The notes below the pieces were generated by a model that saw only the letters and a program-made list of their open reading frames with translations, ran no database searches and was not told where the DNA came from. This document shows positions 12,159-21,784 of a stretch of DNA of 64,000 nt, one piece after another (position 1 is the first letter of the stretch; each line of letters starts with the position of its first letter). Both the position numbers and the translations under genes were made by a program. The DNA is from Adenophora triphylla var. japonica (Eukaryota > Streptophyta > Magnoliopsida > Asterales > Campanulaceae). The stretch lies in the NCBI GenBank assembly GCA_022495995.1, contig JAFEMH010000527.1:248001-312000 (forward strand), given 5' to 3'.

Positions 12159-12262
12159 GTCCGGCCGGACCTCTCTTGCACTTGGGGATATTTTGGTCAT
12201 TTGGCCTTTAGTTTGACACGTCTTGGACACGTATTTAAGCTGCAGAAAGAGTCCGGCCGAAC
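12159..12262 (-). promoter_or_regulatory. Palindromic CCGGCCGG boxes upstream of the LTR promoter of B
   Basis: GTCCGGCCGGAC at 12159-12170 is a perfect 12-base palindrome; a second, one-base-off copy is at 12251-12262. Each follows AGAAAGA or GGAAAGA. They lie about 110-210 bases upstream of the LTR TATA box at 12046-12053 on the minus strand. The LTR of A has GTCCGTACGGAC in the equivalent place. The role is inferred from position; no known factor is claimed. Confidence 0.5.
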
Positions 12263-12635
12263 TGTACCTGAAATTGGCTATATTTCCTAATTGAACAAGT
12301 TAACTGCGTAGATCTTTTTCTCGCGTTCGATTTGATATGTGGTGGGCCCAAACGGATTTCGTATGAGGGAGTTATGACCTCCGGAAGGTCGAGACGCTCG
12401 AAAATGGGAAATCGAATCCCGGAAGACCTCGAAAAGTACGTTTTTCGGGGAAAGCTGTACTTTTATGTGTGTTGAGTACGTGGAACTTAACGGGTTCCGG
12501 TTAACTTTTAACGGATTTTGACGATCCGGATTTGGGTACTTACAGTTAGCCCCTCGGCGACGTCACTTTCGAAGGAAGTGGGGTCGTCGAAAAAGATAAG
12601 GATCCAAATCGGGGGATGCCTTATGGAGATACCTG

Positions 12636-12712
12636 GGCGGTCAAATGGCTGGACCCTTAGCAAAAGGATTCCTACGTATCCCGAGCGGGAATCAAGCCGA
12701 TCATAGTTCACG
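12636..12712 (-). other. Conserved block upstream of the polypurine tract, element B
   Basis: On the minus strand the sequence reads GGCTTGATTCCCGCTCGGGA then TACGTAGG, AAGG and GGTCCAGCC. Element C has the same block twice on plus (36992-37066 and 37240-37315). Conservation in a non-coding stretch of two diverged elements suggests a function in cis near the 3' LTR, perhaps plus-strand priming or RNA processing; this is inference. Confidence 0.6.
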
Positions 12713-12774
12713 GGTGTGAGGGAAATTGGTAGGGGCCTTGACCTGTGGGGAATGGTTAGGAGGAGTTCGTCCTG

Positions 12775-13390
12775 AGAGAGACTATTTTGGAGGCGTCTAA
12801 ACCTGAGGGAGACTATTTGAAGGCGTCTGAACCTAAATGGGACCATTGCGAGGCATCCAAACCTGAATGGAGACTATTGTGAGGCATCTGAACCTAAGTG
12901 AGACCATTGCGAGGCATCCGAACCTAAATGGAGACTATTGTGAGGCGTCTGAACCTAAGTGAGACCATTGCGAGGCATCTGAGCCTGAATGGAGACTATT
13001 GTGAGGCGTCTGAACCTAATTGAGACCATTGCGAGGCATCCGAACCTGAATGGAGACTATTGTGAGGCGTCTGAACCTAAGTGAGACCATTGCGAGGCAT
13101 CCGAACCTGAATGGAGACTATTGTGAGGCGTCTGAACCTAAGTGAGACCATTGCGAGGCATCCGAACCTGAATGGAGACTATTGTGAGGCGTCTGAACCT
13201 TAGTGAGACCATTGCGAGGCATCCGAGCCTGAATGGAGACTATTGTGAGGCATCTGAACCTAAGTGAGACCATTGCGAAGCATCCGAACCTGAATGGAGA
13301 CTATTGTGAGGCGTCTGAACCTAAGTGAGACCATTGCGAGGAATCCGAACCTGAATGGAGACTATTGTGAGGCGTCTGAACCTAAGATTT
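12775..13390. repeat. Tandem array, ~61 bp units x ~9
   Basis: Units read GAGACCATTGCGAGGCATCC, GAACCTGAATGG, AGACTATTGTGAGGCGTCTG, AACCTAAGT. Each is itself a diverged double of a ~30-base half-unit. Copies are close to identical, with single-base changes. It is the array nearest the 3' LTR of B. Confidence 0.9.
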
Positions 13391-13394
13391 CTGA

Positions 13395-14258
13395 AACTTA
13401 CGAGGGCGTGGTTGAACTTCACGAGGGAGATGGGTGAATCTCACGAGGGGGAGATGGGAGAATCTCATGAGGGAGATGGTTTGAATCTCACGAGGGAGAT
13501 GGGCTGAATCTCACGAGGGAGATGGGCTGAATCTCACGAGGGAGATGGGTGAATCTCACGAGGGAGATGACTGAATCTCACGAGGGAGATGGGTGAATCT
13601 CACGAGGGAGATGGGCTGAATCTCACGAGGGAGATGGGTGAATCTCACGAGGGAGATGACTGAATCTCACGAGGGAGATGGGTGAATCTCACGAGGGAGA
13701 TGGGCTGAATCTCACGAGGGAGATGGGTGAATCTCACGAGGGAGATGACTGAATCTCACGAGGGAGATGGGCTAAATCTCACGAGGGAGATGGGTGAATC
13801 TCACGAGGGAGATGACTGATTCTCACGAGGGAGATGGGTGAATCTCACGAGGGAGATGGGCTGAATCTCACGAGGGAGATGGGTGAATCTCAAGAGGGAG
13901 ATGACTAAATCTCACGAGGGAGATGGTTTGAATCTCACGAGGGAGATGGGCGAATCTCACGAGGGAGATGGGGTGAATCTCACGAGGGAGATGGGTGAAT
14001 CTCACGAGGGAGATGACTGAATCTCACAAGGGAGATGGGCTAAATCTCACGAGGGAGATGGGTGAATCTCACGAGGGAGATGACTGATTCTCACGAGGGA
14101 GATGGGTGAATCTCACGAGGGAGATGACTGAATCTCACGAGGGAGATGGGCTGAATCTCACGAGGGAGATGGGTGAATCTCACGAGGGAGATGACTGAAT
14201 CTCACGAGGGAGATGGGTGAATCTCACGAGGGAGATGGGTGAATCTCACGAGAGAGAT
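13395..14258. repeat. Tandem array, ~22-23 bp units x ~38
   Basis: Short units GAATCTCACGAGGGAGATGG with variable ends (GGT, GCT, ACT). Higher-order order is visible: runs of GGT, GCT and ACT endings recur in blocks. CTC-ACGAGG-GAG gives a small inverted repeat within each unit. Confidence 0.92.
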
Positions 14259-14261
14259 GGT

Positions 14262-14470
14262 TTTGAAAGTCCCGGGTTCGATGGAAATGGTTTTTAAGGT
14301 TCCGAGTTCGACGGAAATGGTCTTGAAGGTTCCGAGTTCGACGGAAATGGTCTTGAAGGTTCCGAGTTCGACGGAAATGGTCTTGAAGGTTCCGAGTTCG
14401 ACAGAAATGGTTTTGAAGGTTCCGAGTTCGACAGAAATGGTTCTGAAGGTTCCGAGTTCGACGGAAATGG
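14262..14470. repeat. Tandem array, 30 bp units x 7
   Basis: Units GAAATGGTCTTGAAGGTTCC GAGTTCGACG follow one another with only a few changes. Because the unit length is a multiple of three, both strands stay open across it, giving an artefactual repetitive ORF. Confidence 0.92.
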
Positions 14471-14792
14471 TGTTCGGGCTTACGATGATGGTCGAAGAGG
14501 GATTATTGTGCGGGCTTACCTTGATGGCCGCTGAAGTGGGACGATCGGGCTTACGACTGGCGGGGAGAAGATTATTTATCTGCTGGGGAAAAGCGTCCAA
14601 AGCTCTAACAAATCCGGTTAGGAACTGAGGATAATGATTGACGTTCCTTTATAAGGAGTGCCTTAGGATCCTGCTGGAGAGGAATGTTCGGGCTTACGAC
14701 GGCGGCCGAAGAAGGATTGTTGTGCGGGCTTACCTTGATGGCCGCTGAGGTGGGACGATCGGGCTTACGACTGGCGGCCGGGGAGAGTGAAC
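14466..14792. repeat. Direct duplication of a ~105 bp block
   Basis: The block GTTCGGGCTTACGA ... GGACGATCGGGCTTACGACT occurs at about 14470-14565 and again at 14685-14780, separated by unique sequence. GGGCTTAC recurs three times in each copy. Confidence 0.8.
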
Positions 14793-15345
14793 ATTGGTGA
14801 AAACCAATAAAATTTTTTGACGTTGGGAGACGGAATTGTGATTGGGATGTCCGGGGACATGATTGAGCGTTTGAATGTCAAACGTCAACTGGGAATTTAA
14901 CGTCTGGAGACGGAATTGTAACTGGAATGTCCGGAGACATGATTGAGCATTTGAATGTCAAACATCAACTGGGAATTTAACGTCTGGAGACGGAATTGTA
15001 ACTGGAATGTCCGGAGACATGATTGAGCGTTTGAATGTCAAACGTCAATTGGGGATTAAATTTAACGTCTGGAGACGGAATTGTAACTGGAATGTCCAGA
15101 GACATGATTGAGCGTTTGAATGTCAAACGTCAACTGAGAATTTAACGTCTGGAGACGGGATTATGATTTGGATGTCCGAAGACAGGAGTGAGCGTTTAAA
15201 TGTCAAACGTCGGTTTGGGGTGGAAATGAGCGTTTGAATGTCAAACGTAAACTTGGGATGTAAATGAGCGTTTGAATGTCTAATGTCGACTTGAGAAGGA
15301 AGTGAGCGTTTGAATGTCAAACGTCGACTGGGGATTGAGAATTTA
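14793..15345. repeat. Tandem array, ~78 bp units x ~6, hairpin-rich
   Basis: Units contain three small inverted repeats in a fixed order: CGTCT-GG-AGACG, TGTC-CGGA-GACA (or TGTCC-GG-GGACA at 14849) and CGTTTGA-ATG-TCAAACG. The array is preceded by ATTGGT-GAAA-ACCAAT at 14793-14808. The last units are shortened versions with the CGTTTGA hairpin only. Confidence 0.88.
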
Positions 15346-15470
15346 ACGTCTGGAGACGAGCGTTAGTGAGAACTAACTGAGAATTTAACGTCTGGAGACG
15401 AGCGTTAGTGAGGACTAACTGAGAATTTAACGTCTGGAGACAAAATGTTGGTGAGGACCAACAGGAACTT
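15345..15470. repeat. Tandem array, ~43 bp units x 3
   Basis: Units GAATTTAACGTCTGGAGACG then GTTAGT-GAGA-ACTAAC at 15362-15377, or in the last unit TGTTGGT-GAGG-ACCAACA at 15446-15463. The arms change together between units. Confidence 0.85.
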
Positions 15471-15785
15471 TACCTCGAGAGAGGGGCATTAGAAATGTCT
15501 AATGGAGAGATTGGACCTCGGGAGAGGGGCGTTAGAAATGTCTAACGGAGAAATTGGACCTCGGGAGAGGGGCTTTAGAAATGTCTAACGGAGAAATTGG
15601 ACCTCGAGAGAGGGGCGTTAGAAATGTCTAAAGGAGAAATTGGACCTCGAGAGAGGGGCCTTAGAAATGTCTAACGGGAATTTGTACCTTGAGAGGGGGG
15701 CATTAGAAATGTCTAACGGAGAAATTAGACCTCGTGAGAGGGGCGTTAGAAATGTCTAACGGGTATTTCACCTCGAGAGAGGGGC
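15470..15785. repeat. Tandem array, ~43 bp units x ~7-8
   Basis: Units ACCTCGAGAGAGGGGCGTTA GAAATGTCTAACGGAGAAATTGG. The hairpin CGTTAGA-AATG-TCTAACG (15530-15547) appears in the first unit as CATTAGA-AATG-TCTAATG (15487-15504), with both arms changed. Some later units have one arm changed only. Confidence 0.88.
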
Positions 15786-15789
15786 GTTA

Positions 15790-16500
15790 GAGATGACGAA
15801 ACTCACGAGGGAGAATAATAGAAAAAAGAATCTCACGAGGAGATAACGAGATGCAAAATCTCGGGGAAGGATCTCGCAGGGAGATGACGGAAAGATCTCA
15901 CAAGGGAGAATAACGAGAAAGGATCTCACGAGGAGATAACGAGATGCAAGATCTCGGGGAAGGATCTCGCAGGGAGATGATGGAAAGATCTCACGAGGGA
16001 GAATAACGAGAAAGGATCTCACGAGGAGATAACGAGATGCAAGATCTCGGGGAAGGATCTCGCAGGGAGATGATGGAAAGATCTCACGAGGGAGAATAAC
16101 GAGAAAGGATCTCACGAGGAGATAACGAGATGCAAGATCTCGGGGAAGGATCTCGCAGGGAGATGATGGAAAGATCTCACGAAGGAGAATAACGAGAAAG
16201 GATCTCACGAGGAGATAACGAGATGCAAGATCTCGGGGAAGGATCTCGCAGGAGATGACGGAAAGATCTCACGAGGGAGAATAACGAGAAAGGATCTCAC
16301 GAGGAGATAACGAGATGCAAGATCTCGGGGAAGGATCTCGCAGGGAGATGATGGAAAGATCTCACGAGGGAGAATAACGAGAAAGGATCTCACGAGGAGA
16401 TAACGAGATGCAAGATCTCGGGAAGGATCTCGCAGGAGATGACGGAAAGATCTCACGAGGGAGAATAACGAGAAAGGATCTCACGAGGAGATAACGGGAG
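15790..16500. repeat. Tandem array, ~93 bp units x ~7-8
   Basis: Units run GGATCTCACGAGGAGATAAC, GAGATGCAAGATCTCGGGGA, AGGATCTCGCAGGGAGATGA, TGGAAAGATCTCACGAGGGA, GAATAACGAGAAA. ATCTC-GCAGG-GAGAT is an internal inverted repeat. A 93-base unit is divisible by three, so long repetitive minus-strand ORFs appear that I do not regard as genes. Confidence 0.92.
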
Positions 16501-16830
16501 AGGATCTTATGAAAAGATGGGTAATCTCTCTAAGAGATGGGTAATCTCACGAAAAGATGGGTAATCTCACGAAAAGATGGGTAATCTCACGAAAAGATGG
16601 GTAATCTCTCTAAGAGATGGGTAATCTCACGAAAAGATGGGTAATCTCACAAAAAGATGGGTAATCTCTCTAAGAGATGGGTAATCTCACGAAAAGATGG
16701 GTAATCTCACTAAAAGATGGGTAATCTCATGAAAAGATGGGTAATCTCTCTAAGAGATGGGTAATCTCACGAAAAGATGGGTAATCTCTCTAAGAGATGG
16801 GTAATCTCACGAAAAGATGGGTAATCTTTC
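16500..16830. repeat. Tandem array, 20 bp units x ~16
   Basis: Two alternating unit types, GATGGGTAATCTCACGAAAA and GATGGGTAATCTCTCTAAGA. The second holds ATCTCT-CTA-AGAGAT, a perfect hairpin. The array directly follows (minus strand) the end of the protease-region reading frame. Confidence 0.92.
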
Positions 16831-17770
16831 TCATCTTCATCAGCTCCTCTGTCAGTTCCCTCAATTCTGTTGTCAGTTCCTTTTATGGGTGAGGTCAAAA
16901 CTGTAAGGTCGGAGGTTGGGTATGCCTTAGGAGGTTCCCCCTTTGCGGGCTGTTGCCTTGGTGCTGGCCTAGCCTCTTGTTTTTCCTGATGTCGGCTGGT
17001 GTTGGCATATAACCGAGCCTCTGGACTGTAGTGTGGTCCTTGACTTTGATGACTTGGTGTTAGCCTTGTAACCTTTTGCCGAGCCCTTGTCCTGGGATTA
17101 AGTTCATGAGTTTCATCATCTTCATGGCGGGAGGGATTTTGTCCCAGAATAGTGGAAGGTCCACGCTGCATATTTGGATTTTGGAGGTCTCCAGAGTGAA
17201 TCCAGTTAATGCCATGTCGTCGTTATGCTTAATTTCTAACACTGGAATGTCGTTGGTGGTGGTCCCCTCGGTGGTGACGCTGTCGCCGTAGACTGTGGTT
17301 AGCTCGTTGCCTTGCATGAACTTGAGGCATTGGTGAAGGGTGGATGCCACGCCATTTATACGATGCGACCAGGGGACGCCCAGGATGGCTGTGAAAGTGA
17401 TTGGAATGTCCAACACTTGGAATTCGGTGGGGATCATCCGCTTGCCGAACCAGATATTAAGAGTAGCAACCCCGAGAACTATACGGGAAGTGGAGTCATA
17501 GGCCTTGACGGTGTGGGTGAAGGCTTCAAATCGTGGGCTTAATGTCAAGCAGTCCATCATCTTGGCGAGCAAGACATTCATTCCTAACCTTCGTCTACCA
17601 AAGACACGGGGAAGGCGACGCTCATCCAGCTGAACCGTGATGTGGAGCGGCTCATTGTGATCAGCTTCAAATTTTGGAAGGTCCAAATCTGTGAAGGTGA
17701 TAATGTTGCCGTAGTGGATGTTGCCGATCATCTGAATGACTTCATCTGGGGTTGCGTCCACGGGGACCAT
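16767..17770 (-). pseudogene. Tat protease region with G-patch-like motif, element B
   Basis: The frame 17770-17060 has PDEVIQMIGNIHYGNIITFT, FEAFTHTVKAYD, FQVLDIP and HRINGVASTLHQCLKF, the order seen around the retropepsin of Tat elements. The flap-side motifs are present but the active site is broken: a shift replaces the expected Asp-Gly word by FGRRRLGMNV, with LVDEG readable in the next frame. It ends IPGQGLGKRLQG, a glycine-patch-like motif. A further open stretch (17171-16767) in another frame is Gln/Pro/Arg-rich and runs into the tandem arrays. Element C has an obvious homologue at 25250-26110. Confidence 0.8.
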
Positions 17771-20153
17771 GGTACAAGCCAGACTTTCCTCTAGCTTGAG
17801 CTTGTGAGGATATGAGGATGTGAGCAGGGACCAAAGGGAAATGTTCGCCTAGGTCTGCTTGAGCTGGGTGAGGATCGGGTCCTCCAACATTTGAGAGGTG
17901 GAGGTTTTGGTGGTGCCTCCAGATTGCTTTGAGGTTTGATGAGTTGAACTTTGGCTTATCCTTCTGGAGATTATGCTTCTTGTTGGCAGTAAGGTTGCTG
18001 AGATTGGAGACTTTCTTATGTCCCGATGCCCGAACCGTGGTGTCGAGGATATTTTCGCTTTCCACCCCCGTAGGTTACCTAAGAGCCGTGTTGTTTGAAG
18101 GAAGGGAAGACTTGCTGGAGAAAACTTCCCTTGCATGCTACTGTTGCCCAGAGGTGTCATGAGAATTCAGATTCTGATCTGTCGAGGCTGTATCTGAGAA
18201 GCCCTAGTTCTTGTTAAAACCATAATGCCGGAAGATGCTTCCGACAAGCCACAGTAATCGAAACTCAAAGTAGACCCATGGGATGAAAAAGCTCTCTTTG
18301 CGTGGCAAAGCCCCAGTCTGAAGAAATGACTTGGTGAAGCCCCAGTTTGAAGGAATCGCTGGTCATCTGTGGGGATTCTAGAGTGAATCTGATGCAGCCC
18401 CAATCTGAGTTGAACTCCATGTGGCCTGACGAGGCATCCTTGATTTTTTTTCGATTGGTCAACCAAAGTGTATAAGAGGAATGGCTTGTAATGTATACGC
18501 GCAAGGACGTATTTTAGAGAAGTGGGAACGAATCCCCATTTTATGTGGATGCCTAGTTTAATGCAGGCACCAAAACTCGCTTTGGGTTTGACTCTTTTGG
18601 GAGAGTATGAGCGTAGAGAGGTTTGGAGAAGTGTATGGAAGCTCTTGCTAACAGAAAGACAGTGTTTAGCTCTAATTTTCCTATTATCGTAGAAAAAGAA
18701 GACTTGTCGAGACATCTGAAAACATGTTTTATCCATAATGATCACAAGATTTCTTTAAACCCTTTGTTAATGTTCAGGTTGTTCAACCATTAATCCTGAT
18801 ATGAACAAATGTCTTGATTAACCGTGAGAAAAAAGTCAACTGATGTCGCGGATCAAAGTTGGCTGTGTGTGAAAGAAAGGCCTGTGTATAGGGGAGGTCA
18901 TTGATGAGACCGGGTTTATGGGATTTGTATGTGTTTATGCTCTGGACCGTTTCTGTTTGCCTAGGTTCTCCTCAGTGTAAGGAGCTCAGGTCGCCGTAGT
19001 TCTGGCGGAACGGTGCTTGGCTCTGGGAAAAGGGTATGAACATTTGTGGTCCTTTTGGTGAAAAGGCTCGGATGGGATGTTTGGATGATGAGGTACGGGC
19101 CTCGAGGTGATTCCTTGACAAGTCGTTGTTGACGGCTTCTTCCGTGATTTCATTGCTTCTTGATCAGCGTCTTTCACCGGGGGAGAAAGAATTCGAATGT
19201 AGCGTAAGGGCTTATGATGTGTTTTTGCCTTTTCTTTGACCGCTCCATTGTTATCGACAACCTTCATTCTTCGAGCTTTAATTTTGTTTGCCCATCTGTC
19301 AAGCTTGTGATTGGCGGTGCTGGGTCCTTCGCCTCACTTTTTTTTTTGAAGTTCTCGTTTGAACTTTTCTCTCCTTTTTTTTTTTTGGAAGTTCCTGTTT
19401 GAACTTTTCTCTCTCTTTTTTTTTCTCTTTTTTTTTTTTTTGAAGTTCTTGTTTGAACTTTTCTCTTTTTTTTTCCTCTTTTTTTTTGAAGTTCTTGAGG
19501 ACAAAGGCAAGCTCCTGCTTGAACTTTCTCAATGCGCACGAGGGTGAAGGCGAGCTCCTAGGTTGTTGTCGACATGGGGTCAATCTTTCGATGCTGAGTG
19601 ACCTTTTGTTGTTCCTTGATGTTGCCGCCGTCGTTGACTTGGTCAAGGTGATGGTGGAGACATGTTTTTGGGAAGTGTGTGGCTTGATGGAGGCCTTTGT
19701 GGGGTAAGGAAAGTGTATGAGGAGGGCACCAGTTGACTTTCTCGCACCGATTAATCAGAACATTAGTTATTTCCAGAGTTTATTTGTTGAGCAATGCAAG
19801 TGATCATTTAGGATATAACCATTTCATTAGTTGTAATGCAGGTGTGCAAATAATGTCTCAAGTCTAGCAAGAAGAGAAAAAGACACTTATTTATAGAAAA
19901 TTTAAGATTATGTACAATGTCCGAGGCGGACTTGATTGAACGAGGAAAGTACTAGAACCTACGAAGGTTGACCAAAAGACAATTGACAAATCTCGAGGAT
20001 AGGTGCCCCTACTCTAGCTGCTCTTTTGTTGCTGGACTGCCAGGACGCTTGAGCTTTCCATCTTCCATCAGATTCTGGATCTCATACCGCAGGCCGAGGC
20101 AATTATCAGTTTGTGCCCATGATACTGGTGGAAGTGGAGGGATTTGAGGCCAT
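17771..20153 (-). pseudogene. Degenerate gag-pro linker and gag end, element B
   Basis: Several minus-strand frames are open in pieces but none is continuous. The 20150-19990 end reads YHGH-KTDNC then EIQNLMEDGKLKRPG, matching the zinc-knuckle module seen twice in the gag of A, so this is the end of gag. The zone 19330-19500 is a set of imperfect copies of TTTGAAGTTCTTGTTTGAAC with T-runs, which translate to Lys-rich nonsense. Imperfect copies of GAAGCCCCAGTTTGAAG lie at 18305-18350. The stretch 18745-18167 is open but I do not recognise its product. Confidence 0.5.
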
Positions 20154-21766
20154 TGTAAGTACCCAAATCTGGCTCATGCCTTCCGGTTAATTTTCCCGAC
20201 ATTTCGGTAAATTTCCCGGTAATTCCCCGGACCTTCCTAGTGTTCCGGAAATGTTCTGGAACAGTCCAAATTTAAATTAGGGCTGTAAGGAGCCTTCCTA
20301 ATTAAGAAAACACGTTTTTCTTAATTAGGGAGAGGCTTCTAGAATGATGCCACCTTGCATGGTTCTAGAATGCTGAGTCATTGTGGATAATGCCGCACGG
20401 CCTCATTTGCAAAGAGCCTGCAGCCGCACGGCTTCATTAGCCTTATCCAGACTGCCTATAAATAGAGCCCTCCTCTACCCATTTCAACGACAACAACAAC
20501 AACAAGACCAACAGTCACACACACACAACCAGCCACTCCCAGACGTGAAGAATCCCTTTGAAGGTTCAAGAAGGTGAAGAAGAAGCTCAAGAAGCCATCT
20601 CCCTCCTCCTTGAAGGTCCAAGACCAACCTCCTCCAAGCTCCGTCCAAAGAATCGAAGAAAACGATTGGTAACCTCGCACGCCCTACCTTTGCATCCTAA
20701 TTGCATTATAAATTGCTCATTGCATTGTCTTTATATTGCTTGGGACTTGGTAGATTAAAGATCATATCTTTATAATCCCCTTCCCCTTTTTCATGCATTA
20801 AGACCTCATTCGTCATAAAAATGTAGTCTTTTGCATAAAGGTGCATCCTTTGCACCTAAAACCCCCATTTTCCAATAAAAATGTTATCTTTATGCATCAT
20901 TTGCATATAAAGATCAAATCTTTTTTAATAAAAATGCATCCTTTGCATCAAAATCCCTTTTCAATGCATCCTTTGCATAAAATCATATCTTTATGCATCA
21001 TTTGCATAAAGATCATTTCTTTCAATCAAAAAGCATCATTTGCAACCTAAAAATGTCATCTTTTCATTAAAGATTCATTTTTTATCATGCATTTCCCTTT
21101 TCCCCTAACCTTGGAACGGACCGGTGTAAAAGTTCTCATCTTTGCATCGTTCCTTCCATTAAAGGTTCATGATTTCTTTAGGAAAAGGATAACCTTGAAC
21201 CCTATATCTCCAATTATCGCTTAAGAATGAGTATGAAGCCTCTATACGAGCTCGACCGTCTTAAAGCGTAGGATTGATGGGCTAAGGACATTCCTTCCTA
21301 AAGAACCTCATCTTTGACCCAAAAGAGAGTCATTCTCTCGATCACGCAAGTCCCGAGGGTCCCGAGGTTTAAATGCGTTGATCATAAGTCATAAGATGAG
21401 GACGGGATCATAATCCCTAATACATAAATTCCAAGGAATCCCGAGCGACAACCAACAAATGGTTTGTACGTCCGGAAGATAACTTGGGACATTCCCTCCC
21501 CCTTTTTATTTTCAAACACATGTACACAAAGAAAGCACGCCAGCAAACACGATTAATGAAATCTAGGAGACTTGTTCCGGCAAGGCACCCTGGGTGAACG
21601 CAAAACGTTCTTCCCAAGGGGTAACTTAACCTCCGAACCCATAAAACCTTTTTTTCAAAGTTTTGAGGTAATCAAAATGGCGTGGCGACTCCGTTTTTCA
21701 AATAACTCGGATGTCTTCAAACCCGCGTGAATTCCAATAAACAAAAATTTTGGGCACACATTCACA
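20154..21766 (+). repeat. 5' LTR of element C
   Basis: Starts TGTAAGTACCCAAATC and ends CACACATTCACA directly before the PBS. It contains two GCCGCACGGC boxes (20392, 20423) and TATAAATA at 20457-20464, a standard promoter distance. Downstream, 20800-21070 is rich in ATGCATCATTTGCATAAA-like words. Compared with the 3' LTR it differs by scattered substitutions and a replaced CA-rich stretch near 20490-20540, so the insertion is old. Confidence 0.92.
20392..20464 (+). promoter_or_regulatory. LTR promoter of C: palindromic boxes and TATA box
   Basis: GCCGCACGGC at 20392-20401 followed by CTCATTTGC, and GCCGCACGGC at 20423-20432 followed by TTCATTAGCC, stand 25-65 bases upstream of TATAAATA at 20457. 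The 3' LTR repeats this layout (37645, 37676, TATA at 37710-37717). The box is near-palindromic around CCG-NN-CGG. It resembles in place and form the boxes in the LTRs of A and B. Confidence 0.65.
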
Positions 21767-21769
21767 GCT

Positions 21770-21784
21770 TGGCGACTACTGGGA
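21770..21784 (+). other. Primer-binding site of element C (degraded)
   Basis: TGGCGACTACTGGGA lies three bases after the LTR end. It corresponds to the TGGCGACTCCGCTGGGGA of element A with a few bases lost. Sites of this kind start with TGG, pairing with the CCA end of a tRNA; in Ogre-type elements the primer is reported as tRNA-Arg. The losses would weaken priming. Confidence 0.75.

Larger units (their letters stand above)
10347..12544 (-). repeat. 3' LTR of element B
   Basis: On the minus strand the LTR begins TGTAAGTACCCAAATC and ends GGTAATTTCA, about 2.2 kb. TATAAATA lies at 12046-12053 (minus). It is related to the LTR at 42589-43998: both share the TGTAAGTACCC start, the AATTTCA end, an internal GAGTCGCCACG phrase and a 28-base block containing AGTTATGACCTCCGG (12368 and 43923 on plus). 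They differ widely elsewhere, so they are different families or old copies. Extra length comes mainly from two internal arrays (10790-11135, 11300-11580). Confidence 0.8.
10347..20153 (-). mobile_element. Tat-lineage gypsy element B, gag-pro type without pol, 5' part missing
   Basis: On the minus strand this runs from a truncated gag end (about 20150) through a protease region (17770-16767), then a 4-kb zone of tandem arrays, a purine tract (GAGGGGCTAAC, 12545-12555) and an LTR at 10347-12544. No RT, RNase H or integrase is found between protease and LTR, so the element is non-autonomous. Its 5' LTR and early gag are absent; element C begins at 20154 instead. It interrupts the pol frame of A at 10346/10347. 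The flanking 5-mer on the left is GCTTC, with no partner available to test. Confidence 0.65.

Noticed and set aside
14202..14628. Open frames on both strands with KVPSSTEM repeats
   Set aside because: Produced by a 30-bp tandem unit divisible by three on non-coding sequence.
15768..16456. Long repetitive minus-strand ORFs (MRSFLVILPREIFPSS-like)
   Set aside because: The 93-bp repeat unit is a multiple of three, so open frames arise automatically; no start context or family likeness.
18167..18745. 192-residue minus-strand ORF as a separate gene
   Set aside because: No recognisable domain, contains imperfect nucleotide repeats, and sits within the decayed gag-pro part of element B.
19264..19646. 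Lys-rich or Phe-rich ORFs
   Set aside because: They translate poly-T/poly-A runs with imperfect TTTGAAGTTC repeats; low complexity only.
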